Shown piece by piece: positions 50,383-58,872 of a DNA stretch of 64,000 nucleotides (positions within the stretch are counted from its first letter, which is position 1; each line of letters begins with the position of its first letter). A program made the position numbers and the translations under genes. The notes below the pieces were generated by a model. The model ran no database searches, was not told the origin of the DNA, and saw only the letters and a program-made list of their open reading frames with translations. The stretch is from Paenibacillus pini JCM 16418 (GTDB lineage: Bacteria > Bacillota > Bacilli > Paenibacillales > Paenibacillaceae), in contig NZ_BAVZ01000002.1 in assembly GCF_000576305.1 (NCBI RefSeq), forward strand, positions 1 to 64,000. Reading direction: 5' to 3'.

Positions 50383-50721
50383 ATGAAAATAATTGGTGTT
50401 AAGGTTACAGGAAGAACCGGAGTTGAAAGCGATTTCGGAATTTTATCATTATTTGAAATCAACTATATCAGTGTATTTAGACCCAAAAAATCGGCAGAAT
50501 TGATACCAGTCTACCATACCACCACGGGTTCATATGCTCCACTTTTAACTTTAAAGGACATTTCATCAGCATTAAAGCAATTCGGATTTGAGTATTTTGA
50601 TAAATCGACTATCGTTAATAAAAATCGAGTAAAACAAATTAGACGGTCAAAAGGCGAGTTAAAAGTGACGTTTGTCGATAATTCTGAAATACCAATAGCA
50701 TTGAGAAGCCGTTACAGATAA
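50383..50721 (+). CDS. LytTR-domain DNA-binding protein
   Basis: 112 aa from ATG 50383 behind GAGGAG. The C-terminal half has the LytTR pattern FEYFDKSTIVNKNRVKQIRR... VTFVDNSEIPIALRSRY, without a receiver domain. Divergent from the integrase gene, so it could regulate integrase or lysogeny genes. No partner kinase here. Confidence 0.75.
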   Translation: MKIIGVKVTGRTGVESDFGILSLFEINYISVFRPKKSAELIPVYHTTTGSYAPLLTLKDISSALKQFGFEYFDKSTIVNKNRVKQIRRSKGELKVTFVDNSEIPIALRSRYR

Positions 50722-50830
50722 GGAAACCACGCATTTCAACCCCCCTATGTTGCACAAAACAATCGACACTATATGACAAAAAATTCAAAGATGCACATAT
50801 ATAATAAAGGTAACGAATGATGTAAGGTTG

Positions 50831-50852
50831 AACTTCAAGAAATCTTGAAGTT
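50831..50852 (+). terminator. Hairpin downstream of the LytTR gene
   Basis: AACTTCAAGA AA TCTTGAAGTT, perfect 10-bp stem, followed by CTTGCC and no T-run. Could be a weak terminator between the convergent genes; 50722-50884 has no ORF. Confidence 0.4.
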
Positions 50853-50884
50853 CTTGCCGGATCGGGAGGGGAATCCTCCGCGTC

Positions 50885-51109
50885 TCAGTCAACTTTAGTC
50901 TTACGCCAGGTATATAACAATTCGCAACTTGTTAGTTTTAAGGCTTTACTAACGGTCACAGCAGTCGCATAACCCATCGTTGTGCGATTCTTAGCGTAAT
51001 CGGATAACTGGCTCTCTGGAATCCCTGTAATGATGTGCACCATTCTCTGAGTGATCCCAGTTTCTTTGTAAAGTTGCTGGAGACGACAACGATCCGGCTC
51101 GTACCGCAT
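50885..51109 (-). CDS. Small helix-turn-helix (Cro/C1-type) regulator
   Basis: 74 aa. Helix-turn-helix around LYKETGITQRMVHIITGIPESQLSDYAKNR. GGGAG 8 bases before ATG. Transcribed with the integrase direction; may belong to the lysogeny module. Confidence 0.78.
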   Translation of the reverse strand: MRYEPDRCRLQQLYKETGITQRMVHIITGIPESQLSDYAKNRTTMGYATAVTVSKALKLTSCELLYTWRKTKVD

Positions 51110-51225
51110 CGCGCTGCTCCCTTGCTATTTAGTTATTAGGGGTAATTACATCTTAACATTTACGAACATGTGTTCGTATGTTAAGATTGTTAAAAATTCA
51201 CATCGATGAATTGGAAGGTGAAGCT

Positions 51226-51405
51226 ATGAAGGTTGATACTGAGAAATTCAAACGCTGTTGCTTGGAACTGGAGAATTTAGGTCTTTCGAGTAAACAAATA
51301 AACGACTCCATGGAAGAAATAGAATTAGTCTTCATCGGAGAAGATGATTTTTGCAGCTCGCTTGAGTTTTTTCTGAACTTCAGGATCGGTAAGATCAAGC
51401 CCTAG
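51226..51405 (+). CDS. Hypothetical 59-aa protein
   Basis: ATG 51226 follows GGAAGGTG. MKVDTEKFKRCCLELENLG looks helical, but its last 27 codons overlap the end of the repressor gene on the other strand, and the tail (SSLEFFLNFRIGKIKP) mirrors that gene's codons. Real but over-extended, or spurious. Confidence 0.35.
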   Translation: MKVDTEKFKRCCLELENLGLSSKQINDSMEEIELVFIGEDDFCSSLEFFLNFRIGKIKP

Positions 51406-52290
51406 ATCACTTTCAAGGCTTTCAAAAAAGTGGATTTTTTGAGCAGTTTCATTCTTAATGTCATTTTGAAATGCTTGATCTATAACATTCAAATTCTTTT
51501 CATTTGATTTCTTGTATTTGTCATCATTATCGAAACTATTTAAATACATATTCAAGAATAAATTGTTCTTTCCGGTACGTTTTGAAATCATTGCTTTCTT
51601 TATCAATTCATTTACGAGTTCGTTTTCTTCTTGAGATAGCTCACTATTAAAGTAATTATTATTAAAGGTATCTAGAAACTCTAGTTCTAACTCTTCTTGA
51701 AGTTTTTTCTTTTCGGCTTGTAAAAGTTCTAGTTCCTTTTCAGCACTAAATTTACTATCAATTATCTTGTTTATTTCCTGGAACCTATCTGTGTAATGTA
51801 TATTGCTACTGTTAATTACATCGATATCTTCAAAATTTATGCTTTTCATAATTTTCTGTATTGTTTCTTCAGAATTACTTGTAAAGTCATTCAGGTTTAT
51901 TTCTACGTTAACTTTCTTCGCAGCATTTACCATATCATCTAAAACTTCTATTAATAATTCATTAGTTCCTTCGCCCTGAAGAAATCTATAAGCAATGTGT
52001 AGTGCTATAATTAGCCCCTTATATTTTTCCAATCGTAATAAATATTCTTGATTAAGGGAGTCTTTTATATCCACATAACCAAGTTTAGAAAGAAACTCTA
52101 AATATGGGTTTCCCTCTAGGTGTTTCGCCAGTGTCACAAGAGTTTCCGGTGTTGCTCTTTGTGTTCCTGATTCTATTCTTGCGATAGTTCCATTACTAAT
52201 TCCACTTTTTTGTGCTAATTGGCGTTGGCTAGTATAACCACTTTTTTCACGCAATTTAGCGAAATATAATCCGAATTCTTTCAACTCCAT
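51325..52290 (-). CDS. Prophage repressor, XRE-family (CI-like)
   Basis: 321 aa. N-terminal helix-turn-helix (QRQLAQKSGISNGTIARIESG), then a long, charged, coiled-coil-rich part (EKELELLQAEKKKLQEELELE). No LexA-like Ser-Lys protease domain is seen, so induction is probably not by classic RecA-stimulated self-cleavage. Divergent from a small cro-like gene with a similar helix-turn-helix; three operators lie between. Low GC compared with the core. Confidence 0.85.
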   Translation of the reverse strand: MELKEFGLYFAKLREKSGYTSQRQLAQKSGISNGTIARIESGTQRATPETLVTLAKHLEGNPYLEFLSKLGYVDIKDSLNQEYLLRLEKYKGLIIALHIAYRFLQGEGTNELLIEVLDDMVNAAKKVNVEINLNDFTSNSEETIQKIMKSINFEDIDVINSSNIHYTDRFQEINKIIDSKFSAEKELELLQAEKKKLQEELELEFLDTFNNNYFNSELSQEENELVNELIKKAMISKRTGKNNLFLNMYLNSFDNDDKYKKSNEKNLNVIDQAFQNDIKNETAQKIHFFESLESDLGLDLTDPEVQKKLKRAAKIIFSDED

Positions 52291-52351
52291 AATATCAACT
52301 CCTCATTAAACTATTCTACCAAACTGTTGCATGGACGAAACATAAAAAAAT

Positions 52352-52420
52352 GTGTAGTACACTACAAATTTTATGTTGCGTGTAGTACACGACGTGTGAT
52401 ATTATAAATGTGTAGTCGAC
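52352..52420. promoter_or_regulatory. Lysis-lysogeny switch: three operator sites
   Basis: GTGTAGTACAC at 52352-52362, CGTGTAGTACACG at 52379-52391, and the imperfect GTGTAGTCGAC at 52410-52420; centres 28 and 30 bases apart. A rightward promoter TTGCGT (52376) - 18 - TATTAT (52400) is overlapped by the second site. An extended -10 TGGTAGAAT on the minus strand near 52311-52319 may drive the repressor. Confidence 0.75.
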
Positions 52421-52447
52421 GAAACGATTTGAATGGAGGTGTAACAG

Positions 52448-52663
52448 ATGAATAGCGATTTCGGAAAGAAATTTAAAAGGCTAAGGGAAACGTCAGGCTT
52501 TGAAAGTCAAAGGTCACTCTCAGTTTCTTCTGGGGTCAGTAATGCAACTATTGCAAGGATTGAAAACGGGGAGCGTATTCCTTTTCCTACTACATTAAAA
52601 AAATTATCAAAGTGTTTGAAAGTTACTTACGAAGAATTAATGACTGCTGCTGGCTATTTATAA
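52448..52663 (+). CDS. Cro-like XRE-family regulator
   Basis: 71 aa, one helix-turn-helix: QRSLSVSSGVSNATIARIENGERIPFPTTLKKLSKCL. Clearly related to the N-terminus of the divergent repressor (shared SQR.L, SG.SN.TIARIE.G, P.TL..L.K.L), so both probably read the same operators. GGAGGTG upstream. Confidence 0.85.
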   Translation: MNSDFGKKFKRLRETSGFESQRSLSVSSGVSNATIARIENGERIPFPTTLKKLSKCLKVTYEELMTAAGYL

Positions 52664-52708
52664 AATGAATATATCTCTCTAACAAAATGATATTAGAGGT
52701 GAAACTTA

Positions 52709-53128
52709 TTGGAAGCAAAATCCGAAAATTTAATATTTAAAGTTGAGGTAGACATTGGTCATTTACATTCAATTATTAATACTGTTATTGACCAAATCAT
52801 AGAAAGACGTCTTCAAGCAGATGAATATTCATATAACGAAGGCATGCCAGAATCCACAGAAACTCAATATAGTATTTTATTAAAAAAATCTATTGATGAA
52901 TCGAGATTATCGTTAAGTAAAATTTGCGAAATGCTCCGTTCTTTTGGATTGAAAACTGACAAAGGTCAACTTAGCAGACTTCAAAATGGAAAGATGATTC
53001 CAGCTGGGGATAAGATCAATGATGCATTAGCAGATGTCCTTAATATTGATCCAATTGAATTAAAAGCAGCAGCGTATCGCGAAAAAATACCAGCAGAAGT
53101 TTTGAAGCGAATTAACAACACTGCATAA
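52709..53128 (+). CDS. Phage protein with helix-turn-helix-like domain
   Basis: 139 aa from TTG 52709, 7 bases after GAGGTGA. The second half (RLSLSKICEMLRSFGLKTDKGQLSRLQNGKMIP) resembles an XRE-type DNA-binding domain. Early operon directly after cro. Confidence 0.6.
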   Translation: MEAKSENLIFKVEVDIGHLHSIINTVIDQIIERRLQADEYSYNEGMPESTETQYSILLKKSIDESRLSLSKICEMLRSFGLKTDKGQLSRLQNGKMIPAGDKINDALADVLNIDPIELKAAAYREKIPAEVLKRINNTA

Positions 53129-53181
53129 CTGTAAATCTAGTATCTATGTATTTAAAAAATAGAAGAATGGAGGAATTGAAT

Positions 53182-53511
53182 ATGAGTACCGGAGTTCCGA
53201 TGATGACGGTTCAAATGGACTTTCTTAAATTACAAGAAGCTATCAATGCGGCAGTCGATCAAGCCTTAGAGCGGCACAGTGTTAAATCTAACCTGCCGCC
53301 TCTCCTGACAAAGACACAACTTCAAGATTTACTTGGAATCAAGGCTACTAAAGCCGCTGAATTGTTGAGTAGAGAAGATTTTCCAGTTACCCGTGAATTT
53401 GGTCATCCTAGAGTGCCAACTCATTTACTAATGATTTGGATTGATGAACACACGGACTGGGTTCGGGAAAATGCTAAGGACTTATTGAAAGGGAAACGAG
53501 GTGTTGCTTAA
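53182..53511 (+). CDS. Excisionase-like DNA-binding protein
   Basis: 109 aa from ATG 53182 (GGAGGA 7 bases upstream). LTKTQLQDLLGIKATKAAELLSRE followed by FPVTREFGHPRVPTHLL is the HTH_17/excisionase pattern. Could help excision or early regulation. Confidence 0.65.
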   Translation: MSTGVPMMTVQMDFLKLQEAINAAVDQALERHSVKSNLPPLLTKTQLQDLLGIKATKAAELLSREDFPVTREFGHPRVPTHLLMIWIDEHTDWVRENAKDLLKGKRGVA

Positions 53512-53760
53512 ATGAGATTTCGTTGGAAAAGCGAGACATCACGGACAGCATGTATATCGGCAACGGTAACTCGTGTAATGCTTCGAGATTTAGAAGTAGA
53601 AGTTGCACTCGACAAGTCACTTCCTCACTATGCTGTAAATCCAGAAGTGGTTTCAAAATTGGAACATAAGCACTTATTAAAAGATTCCATACACCAATTA
53701 AAAACAATAGAAGAAAGCCGCCAAAGCGGTACGAGCTGTAGGCGGCAAATGAGGGGTTAG
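53512..53760 (+). CDS. Hypothetical phage protein, 82 aa
   Basis: ATG begins directly after the previous stop; GAGGTG 8 bases upstream. Basic, no recognised domain; tail ...SCRRQMRG. Probably translated with the excisionase-like gene. Confidence 0.5.
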   Translation: MRFRWKSETSRTACISATVTRVMLRDLEVEVALDKSLPHYAVNPEVVSKLEHKHLLKDSIHQLKTIEESRQSGTSCRRQMRG

Positions 53761-53867
53761 TGTAAGGGAATGGTGGTTTAGGGAGTGGGGAGCTCTTACT
53801 TATATAATACGGCTTTTGACATGACTTTCCCATTCCTCAGCGGCATATTTTGGGGGTGAAATTAAAA

Positions 53868-54122
53868 ATGATCATGAAATTTGGAGCAATCATGCAAGCT
53901 TGCCGAGAACGAGCAGGACTTAGCCAAGAACAAATGGCTGAGCGCCTGCACCGGACACAGAGTTGCATTAGTAAAATCGAAAAAGACAAGAAAGTGCCGG
54001 ACATGTCTACCTTCTTATTATGGGTAGAAGCAACGGGAGCCAAGGATGTTGCTGTAGCTTTTCTGTGCGGCATGGATGGAATTAGTATCATGCAAAATGT
54101 AATGCAATTCGTAGGAGGTTGA
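53868..54122 (+). CDS. Small XRE-family regulator
   Basis: 84 aa from ATG 53868, 8 bases after GGGGGTGA. Helix-turn-helix: CRERAGLSQEQMAERLHRTQSCISKIEKDKK. Third Cro/C1-type protein of the element. Confidence 0.78.
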   Translation: MIMKFGAIMQACRERAGLSQEQMAERLHRTQSCISKIEKDKKVPDMSTFLLWVEATGAKDVAVAFLCGMDGISIMQNVMQFVGG

Positions 54123-54127
54123 TCCAT

Positions 54128-54409
54128 TTGGAAAGAGTCGATTTAGAAGCACTAGCACGCTTTGTTGCGAGGAATGCAAAACATAATCTCAAACTGATCA
54201 AACGCAACCCGTTGATATGCAGTCCTGAAGAATTAAACAAGAACATTACATTCCTTAAATTGATGATCCGCTTGAACAAATTCGATATGAAGGCACAAAA
54301 AAACGCTCGGCTGGCAGGCCGAACGCTTCGGTTCAAAACATTATTAAATATTCTACCTTCTATTTTATCAATTAAACATTTGAAGAGCAAGGGGAGGATT
54401 TTGGGATGA
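54128..54409 (+). CDS. Hypothetical phage protein, 93 aa
   Basis: TTG 54128 is 9 bases after AGGAGGT. Highly basic (many Lys/Arg), MERVDLEALARFVARNAKHN; no known family. Stop overlaps the next start by 4 bases. Confidence 0.6.
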   Translation: MERVDLEALARFVARNAKHNLKLIKRNPLICSPEELNKNITFLKLMIRLNKFDMKAQKNARLAGRTLRFKTLLNILPSILSIKHLKSKGRILG

Positions 54410-54708
54410 GTACCTTATCCGCGCTTGACCGTTATTGGTCCAGCATGTTGTATCTGTTCTCACATCATAACAAGCTTTCTCGTTATATGAATTCTGATTA
54501 TATTGATATACCAGCAGGCACAGTGAATATTCCTAAACTAAAGCAGGTTGCGAAGCCGTGGTCTAATTCAGAAAAGTTCATGCTTAACTTAGCCCTACAT
54601 TTGTTCAATGAACGAAATAAAGTGAATTTGTCTGATATGGACCATCTTGATGCTAACAATTCAAAGCTGGCGTTTAACGCAATGCAGATTCGATTTCAAC
54701 GGGGTTAG
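54406..54708 (+). CDS. Hypothetical phage protein, 100 aa
   Basis: ATG overlaps the previous gene (ATGA). Soluble, contains SALDRYWSSMLYLFSHH and KPWSNSEKFMLNLALHLFN. In the replication operon; no family recognised. Confidence 0.6.
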   Translation: MSTLSALDRYWSSMLYLFSHHNKLSRYMNSDYIDIPAGTVNIPKLKQVAKPWSNSEKFMLNLALHLFNERNKVNLSDMDHLDANNSKLAFNAMQIRFQRG

Positions 54709-54741
54709 AACACTTTGTCCTGTGGGGAGGCGATAACAGGC

Positions 54742-55659
54742 ATGGCAAGTAATCATCTATTCCCTGTATCTTCTGGATTATTCGAACACAAGGAGCGCTT
54801 AGGTGCTGCTATATGGGAATTCCTTTGGTGTATTGATTCCGTAACCAAGGAAGAGGTTGACGAGTCAGGAGAGCGCTGGGGAATCGTTCTGGGAGGGGCT
54901 CCAGTAAAGCATGAACGCATAGCAAAAGAACTTATGAGCAGTGAGCGAACTGTACAACGGAACATGGCTTTATTGAAAAGTCAGGGGTATATATCAACGC
55001 TTCGTATTCCATATGGTGAAATCATTAAAGTTCGGAACAACAAGAAAAATTTTGAAGCAAAGAGAAGTGCCATAAATGTCATATCCAAGCCTAGAGAAGC
55101 GCCAAATATGGCAGGTCTTAACGACAAAAATGGCATATCTCCCGATAGTGATACGCCAAATATGGCGCAGAGATACGACAATAATGGCACATGTAATAAA
55201 GACTTTAAAGAACTTATTACTACTATTCCTATTACTGAGTTTGACGAAGAAATTATTGAAGAACCAGCGTTGGATGGAATGATCAGTATTTTAAACGCTT
55301 ATTGCAAGTTGCACGGTAAGTTCGATTTTCATGTTAAACCAAAAGAGCGCGAAGCCATGGGTAAGATGGTCTCCGGGGGGATGCCGGTACCCTTTACCAT
55401 CCGAACTATGGAGCTCCTCCTTGAGGAAAAGCGCAATCGAGAACTCGAGAGATTTAAAATGCCAACTAGCTTTTTATACTACGTTGATGCGATTGAAGAA
55501 GCTTGGTTAAACTCCCAAACTATCAGCACTTCAATGAATGGAGTCGCCCCGAGATTGCAGGACAAGCAAGTTAGGAAAAATAAACAGCAAAAGGAAATAG
55601 ATGATCTCCAGCGATTTATTGAGGAGGAAGAACAACGTGAAAAAATCGGAAGTCGCTAA
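54742..55659 (+). CDS. Phage replication initiation protein, O/DnaD-like
   Basis: 305 aa from ATG 54742, after GGGGAGG. N-terminal winged helix (about 15-90, HERIAKELMSSERTVQRNMALLKSQGYIS), variable middle with polar repeats (APNMAGLNDKNG, TPNMAQRYDNNG), and C-terminal helical part. Followed by a helicase loader and DnaB, the standard layout for an origin-binding initiator. The phage origin may lie inside this gene, as in lambda O: the twice-repeated APNMA/TPNMA region (55108-55190) is a candidate. Confidence 0.75.
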   Translation: MASNHLFPVSSGLFEHKERLGAAIWEFLWCIDSVTKEEVDESGERWGIVLGGAPVKHERIAKELMSSERTVQRNMALLKSQGYISTLRIPYGEIIKVRNNKKNFEAKRSAINVISKPREAPNMAGLNDKNGISPDSDTPNMAQRYDNNGTCNKDFKELITTIPITEFDEEIIEEPALDGMISILNAYCKLHGKFDFHVKPKEREAMGKMVSGGMPVPFTIRTMELLLEEKRNRELERFKMPTSFLYYVDAIEEAWLNSQTISTSMNGVAPRLQDKQVRKNKQQKEIDDLQRFIEEEEQREKIGSR

Positions 55660-55981
55660 GCTCTACAAAGAGATCAAGGAGGAGTATGCGAACTTTGATG
55701 CAAGCATTGAAGCTGTGGAAAAGGGTTTTAAGATGCTGAAGGACATTCCTTACGAAATTGCGACGATAAACGTTAAGCAGCATTTCTTGACAAACATCTT
55801 CCCTCCAAAGTTTCCACAGATTAGGGGACGATTCGATGAACAACTGGATAGGCAACACATGAAGGAGTTAACACAAGTTCAATTGGACAAGCAGGCTCAG
55901 TGGGAGAAGGAAGCTTGCCCCCCACCCGAGGGCATGAAGGAGGCGCTCTATGCAAAGCTTTATAGAGCTGAACGACATTGA
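55637..55981 (+). CDS. Replicative helicase loader/inhibitor (G39P-like)
   Basis: 114 aa from GTG 55637, 9 bases after GAGGAGG. KKSEVAKLYKEIKEEYANFD... LKDIPYEIATINVKQHFLTNIFPPKFP matches the SPP1 G39P family that loads and inhibits the phage helicase. Overlaps both the initiator (23 bases) and dnaB (32 bases). Confidence 0.82.
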   Translation: MKKSEVAKLYKEIKEEYANFDASIEAVEKGFKMLKDIPYEIATINVKQHFLTNIFPPKFPQIRGRFDEQLDRQHMKELTQVQLDKQAQWEKEACPPPEGMKEALYAKLYRAERH

Positions 55982-57350
55982 AATACCGAACAGTGCAGAA
56001 GCAGAAATAGCAGTTCTTGGTGCTTTGTTTCTTGAGAACTCAGGAGAAGCGATGGAGACGGCATCTGTCCTGTCACCGGACTCATTTTATAATCATACAA
56101 ATCAAATTATCTTCGAAGCAGCTATTGAACTTGCTAGTGCAAGTGAACCTATTGACATAGTGACACTATCCACTCGTCTACAACTAAAAAAGCAACTGGA
56201 GAATATTGGCGGAGTTCAGTATCTCTCTATATTAGCTAAAGCAGTACCCTCTGCGGCGGACGTACAGCACTATGTGAACATTGTTAGAGATAAACATATA
56301 CGCAGGCAGGTAATTCAATCAGGAATAAAACAGATTCTAGATGCCTCAGAGAACCTTGAAGCATCTAATGTAATTTCCAAAATGCAAGTTGCAGCAAGTA
56401 ATCTTTCGGATCAGGCAGCGCCAAAGCAAGAGTTCAAACGGGTCCGAGATTTAGCAATGAACGAATATGAGGATTTAGAGGAACGTTCCATGAATCCAGA
56501 TAACGGAGGTATAACAGGTATCCCAAGTGGATTTACTGATCTTGATGCAATGACAGCTGGCTTTCAGGAGAGTGATTTAATTATCGTCGCGGCTAGGCCA
56601 TCCGTAGGTAAAACAGCATTTGCTTTAAACATTGCTCAGAACGTGGCGAAAAATACAAACGAAACAGTTGCTATTTTCAGTCTGGAAATGTCAGCAGAGC
56701 AGCTTGTAAAACGGATGATTAGCGCCGAAGGAAACATCGAAGCAAGCAAAATGAGAACGGCCAACTTGAAAACAGATGATTGGGAAAAGGCTTCCCATGC
56801 TATCGGAATTCTCGGTTCCTCAAATATTGTAATCTATGACCCTTCGTATATCACGGCTCAAGAAATTTTGAATCAGTGCCGCAGGCTTAAAAAACAAGAG
56901 GGACTAGGCATGATCGTGATTGATTACCTTCAGTTGATCGCAGGAAGTGGAAAGCGCGGAGAGAATCGGCAGCAGGAAGTATCTGAAATATCTCGGACGC
57001 TTAAGCGGATGGCACGTGAGCTAGAAGTTCCGGTTATTGCCCTATCACAGCTCAGTCGAGGTGTGGAGAGTCGCCAGGATAAACGCCCAATGATGAGCGA
57101 CCTCAGGGAATCTGGATCAATTGAGCAGGATGCGGACATCGTAGCTTTCCTTTACCGCGATGATTATTACAACGCAGATAGCGAAAAGAAAAATCTTATC
57201 GAAATCATTATATCCAAACAACGGAATGGTCCTGTTGGAATGGTAGAGCTAGTATTCATGAAGAACTTCAATAAGTTCGTGAATTACGAGCGAGGTTATG
57301 CAACAGAAGTATCCCCACCGAAGGATGCAGAAAAACGCCAGTGGGCATAG
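55950..57350 (+). CDS. dnaB: Phage replicative DNA helicase, DnaB family
   Basis: 466 aa. N-terminal DnaB domain (PNSAEAEIAVLGALFLENSGE) and RecA-like C-terminal ATPase with Walker A AARPSVGKTAFALNIA, SLEMSAEQL, Walker B MIVIDYLQLI, and the DnaB signature ESGSIEQDADIVAFLYRDDYY. ATG 55950 follows AAGGAGG. Hexameric 5'-3' helicase. Confidence 0.95.
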   Translation: MQSFIELNDIEIPNSAEAEIAVLGALFLENSGEAMETASVLSPDSFYNHTNQIIFEAAIELASASEPIDIVTLSTRLQLKKQLENIGGVQYLSILAKAVPSAADVQHYVNIVRDKHIRRQVIQSGIKQILDASENLEASNVISKMQVAASNLSDQAAPKQEFKRVRDLAMNEYEDLEERSMNPDNGGITGIPSGFTDLDAMTAGFQESDLIIVAARPSVGKTAFALNIAQNVAKNTNETVAIFSLEMSAEQLVKRMISAEGNIEASKMRTANLKTDDWEKASHAIGILGSSNIVIYDPSYITAQEILNQCRRLKKQEGLGMIVIDYLQLIAGSGKRGENRQQEVSEISRTLKRMARELEVPVIALSQLSRGVESRQDKRPMMSDLRESGSIEQDADIVAFLYRDDYYNADSEKKNLIEIIISKQRNGPVGMVELVFMKNFNKFVNYERGYATEVSPPKDAEKRQWA

Positions 57351-57364
57351 GAGGTCAGATGACC

Positions 57365-57559
57365 ATGGAATTGACTCAGAGCAAATGGTGCGTGTTTGAA
57401 TTTTTGAAAGATCAGACATTAGCAACCGGACATATCCCTTCACGTGATGAAGTCGAAACAAAATTTGCGGGCTTGGATCTGGAAGAACTTGAAGGTGGCA
57501 TTAAAGAATTTCAATTGCGTGTTGGTAATTGGGGAAATGCAAAATCGTCCCTAAACTGA
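57365..57559 (+). CDS. Hypothetical phage protein, 64 aa
   Basis: ATG 57365 is 9 bases after AGGAGGT (an ATG six bases earlier is in frame but close). MELTQSKWCVFEFLKDQ... HIPSRDEVETKFAGLDLEELE looks like a small helical winged-helix-like protein. Function unknown. Confidence 0.6.
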   Translation: MELTQSKWCVFEFLKDQTLATGHIPSRDEVETKFAGLDLEELEGGIKEFQLRVGNWGNAKSSLN

Positions 57560-57613
57560 GAAAGTTTGTCCTTATATTTATTATGCGAAATCATTTAGGG
57601 AGGCAGTTTATAA

Positions 57614-58009
57614 ATGGGACAATTAAAACCAATCAGCAAAGCAGACAAAAGAATGTCCGATTTTTCAATAACAATCGATAAGTCAGACCGGATTTGTCTC
57701 AATGCTAACTTACGTAAAGAGTTGGGTCTAATTGATAAAGTCAGCATGTATCTCTTCTATGACGAAGATGGACGCAGAATCGGAATATCGAAGCAATGCG
57801 AAGATGAAAGCATTCTGCCTTTCACTTTTGATAGTCGAGGATATACGTCAGCAAGGGGATTTCTGAGCTGGTGTGAGTATGACACAACGGACGGAGCCAT
57901 TCGATTGATATTTGATGGTATGGAGAGTGACACGTACGTTTTCAGAGAAACAGGACGGCTGCATAACGCTTTTAAACAGGCTAAGAACGGAGATCTTGAG
58001 CGCTGTTAG
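57614..58009 (+). CDS. Hypothetical phage protein, 131 aa
   Basis: ATG behind AGGGAGGC. FSITIDKSDRICLNANLRKELGL resembles a SpoVT/AbrB-like beta strand opening, but the match is weak. Soluble. Confidence 0.6.
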   Translation: MGQLKPISKADKRMSDFSITIDKSDRICLNANLRKELGLIDKVSMYLFYDEDGRRIGISKQCEDESILPFTFDSRGYTSARGFLSWCEYDTTDGAIRLIFDGMESDTYVFRETGRLHNAFKQAKNGDLERC

Positions 58010-58095
58010 TACTTTAACCCTAAGGGAGGGCGACCTCCCCAAAACATCCTCTGTGGAATAAACATTAAGAGGAGAAGTTACTGGATTTCTAGTTT

Positions 58096-58407
58096 TCAAT
58101 AAGTTTTAAATTCATCCTTAATCTTTTGAAGTTCTCTTTTTTCCAAGAAGTCTAATATTTTCATTAAAAGCTTTATTACTAAATGAGCTGCCTCACAAGC
58201 AGCTGCAAACATTAGAAAAGGCAACATATATTTATCTGTTAAATCAATAACATCCTGAACCTTTTCACTATATGGCACTTCTGAAACTTTATATTGGAAC
58301 CATAGATAGACTGCAATTGTTAAGTACGAAATGAACTTTAAGGAATAAATTGAGACATTAAAAAATACTAAAGTAGCACTGATTAAGACAAGTAAGAAAT
58401 TATACAT
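58096..58407 (-). CDS. Small membrane protein on the opposite strand (moron candidate)
   Basis: 103 aa from ATG 58407, behind GGAGGTGA. Three hydrophobic segments (about 4-20, 24-40 and 60-85) and a charged tail (DFLEKRELQKIKDEFKTY). The only leftward gene inside the rightward early operon, very AT-rich. This is typical of lysogenic-conversion or exclusion genes; function unknown. Confidence 0.65.
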   Translation of the reverse strand: MYNFLLVLISATLVFFNVSIYSLKFISYLTIAVYLWFQYKVSEVPYSEKVQDVIDLTDKYMLPFLMFAAACEAAHLVIKLLMKILDFLEKRELQKIKDEFKTY

Positions 58408-58485
58408 CAAATCACCTCCAGTTATAATATACCACTAACTTTTAGAATGTTGGGAAATCATCCCTTTAGAGAGGAAGAAGAGAAG

Positions 58486-58872
58486 ATGAAACGTGAAATC
58501 AAATTCAGAGCGTGGGATAGCGAAACGAAAGAAATGAGTTACGACTTTCTAAGCAAAAACTGGCTAAAGGTTTCTATTGAGTCTCCATATGTTGAAATCA
58601 TGCAATACACCGGAGTACATGACGACACTGATGAACAAGCAGAATTATATGACGGCGACATTGCAGAGGTTGAGTATGAGGGACAAAAGCATATTTGCAA
58701 GGTTCAGTATTGTGGGAGTGGCTATATGTTTGTAGCTGATAGTCTTCCAGATGGATACTTGTGGTTCTCAGAATTTATTGAATTTGATCGTAAATATTGT
58801 TGGGCTGAAGGCACCAAGAAGCTTGGCAACATATACGAGCATCCTCACCTATTGGAGGTAGAGAGTAAATGA
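58486..58872 (+). CDS. YopX-family phage protein
   Basis: 128 aa from ATG 58486, behind GAAGAAG. REIKFRAWDSETKEM, MQYTGVHDDTDEQAELYDGDIAEVE and a C-terminal GNIYEHPHLLE are the YopX family pattern. Function unknown. Overlaps the next start by 4 bases. Confidence 0.88.
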   Translation: MKREIKFRAWDSETKEMSYDFLSKNWLKVSIESPYVEIMQYTGVHDDTDEQAELYDGDIAEVEYEGQKHICKVQYCGSGYMFVADSLPDGYLWFSEFIEFDRKYCWAEGTKKLGNIYEHPHLLEVESK

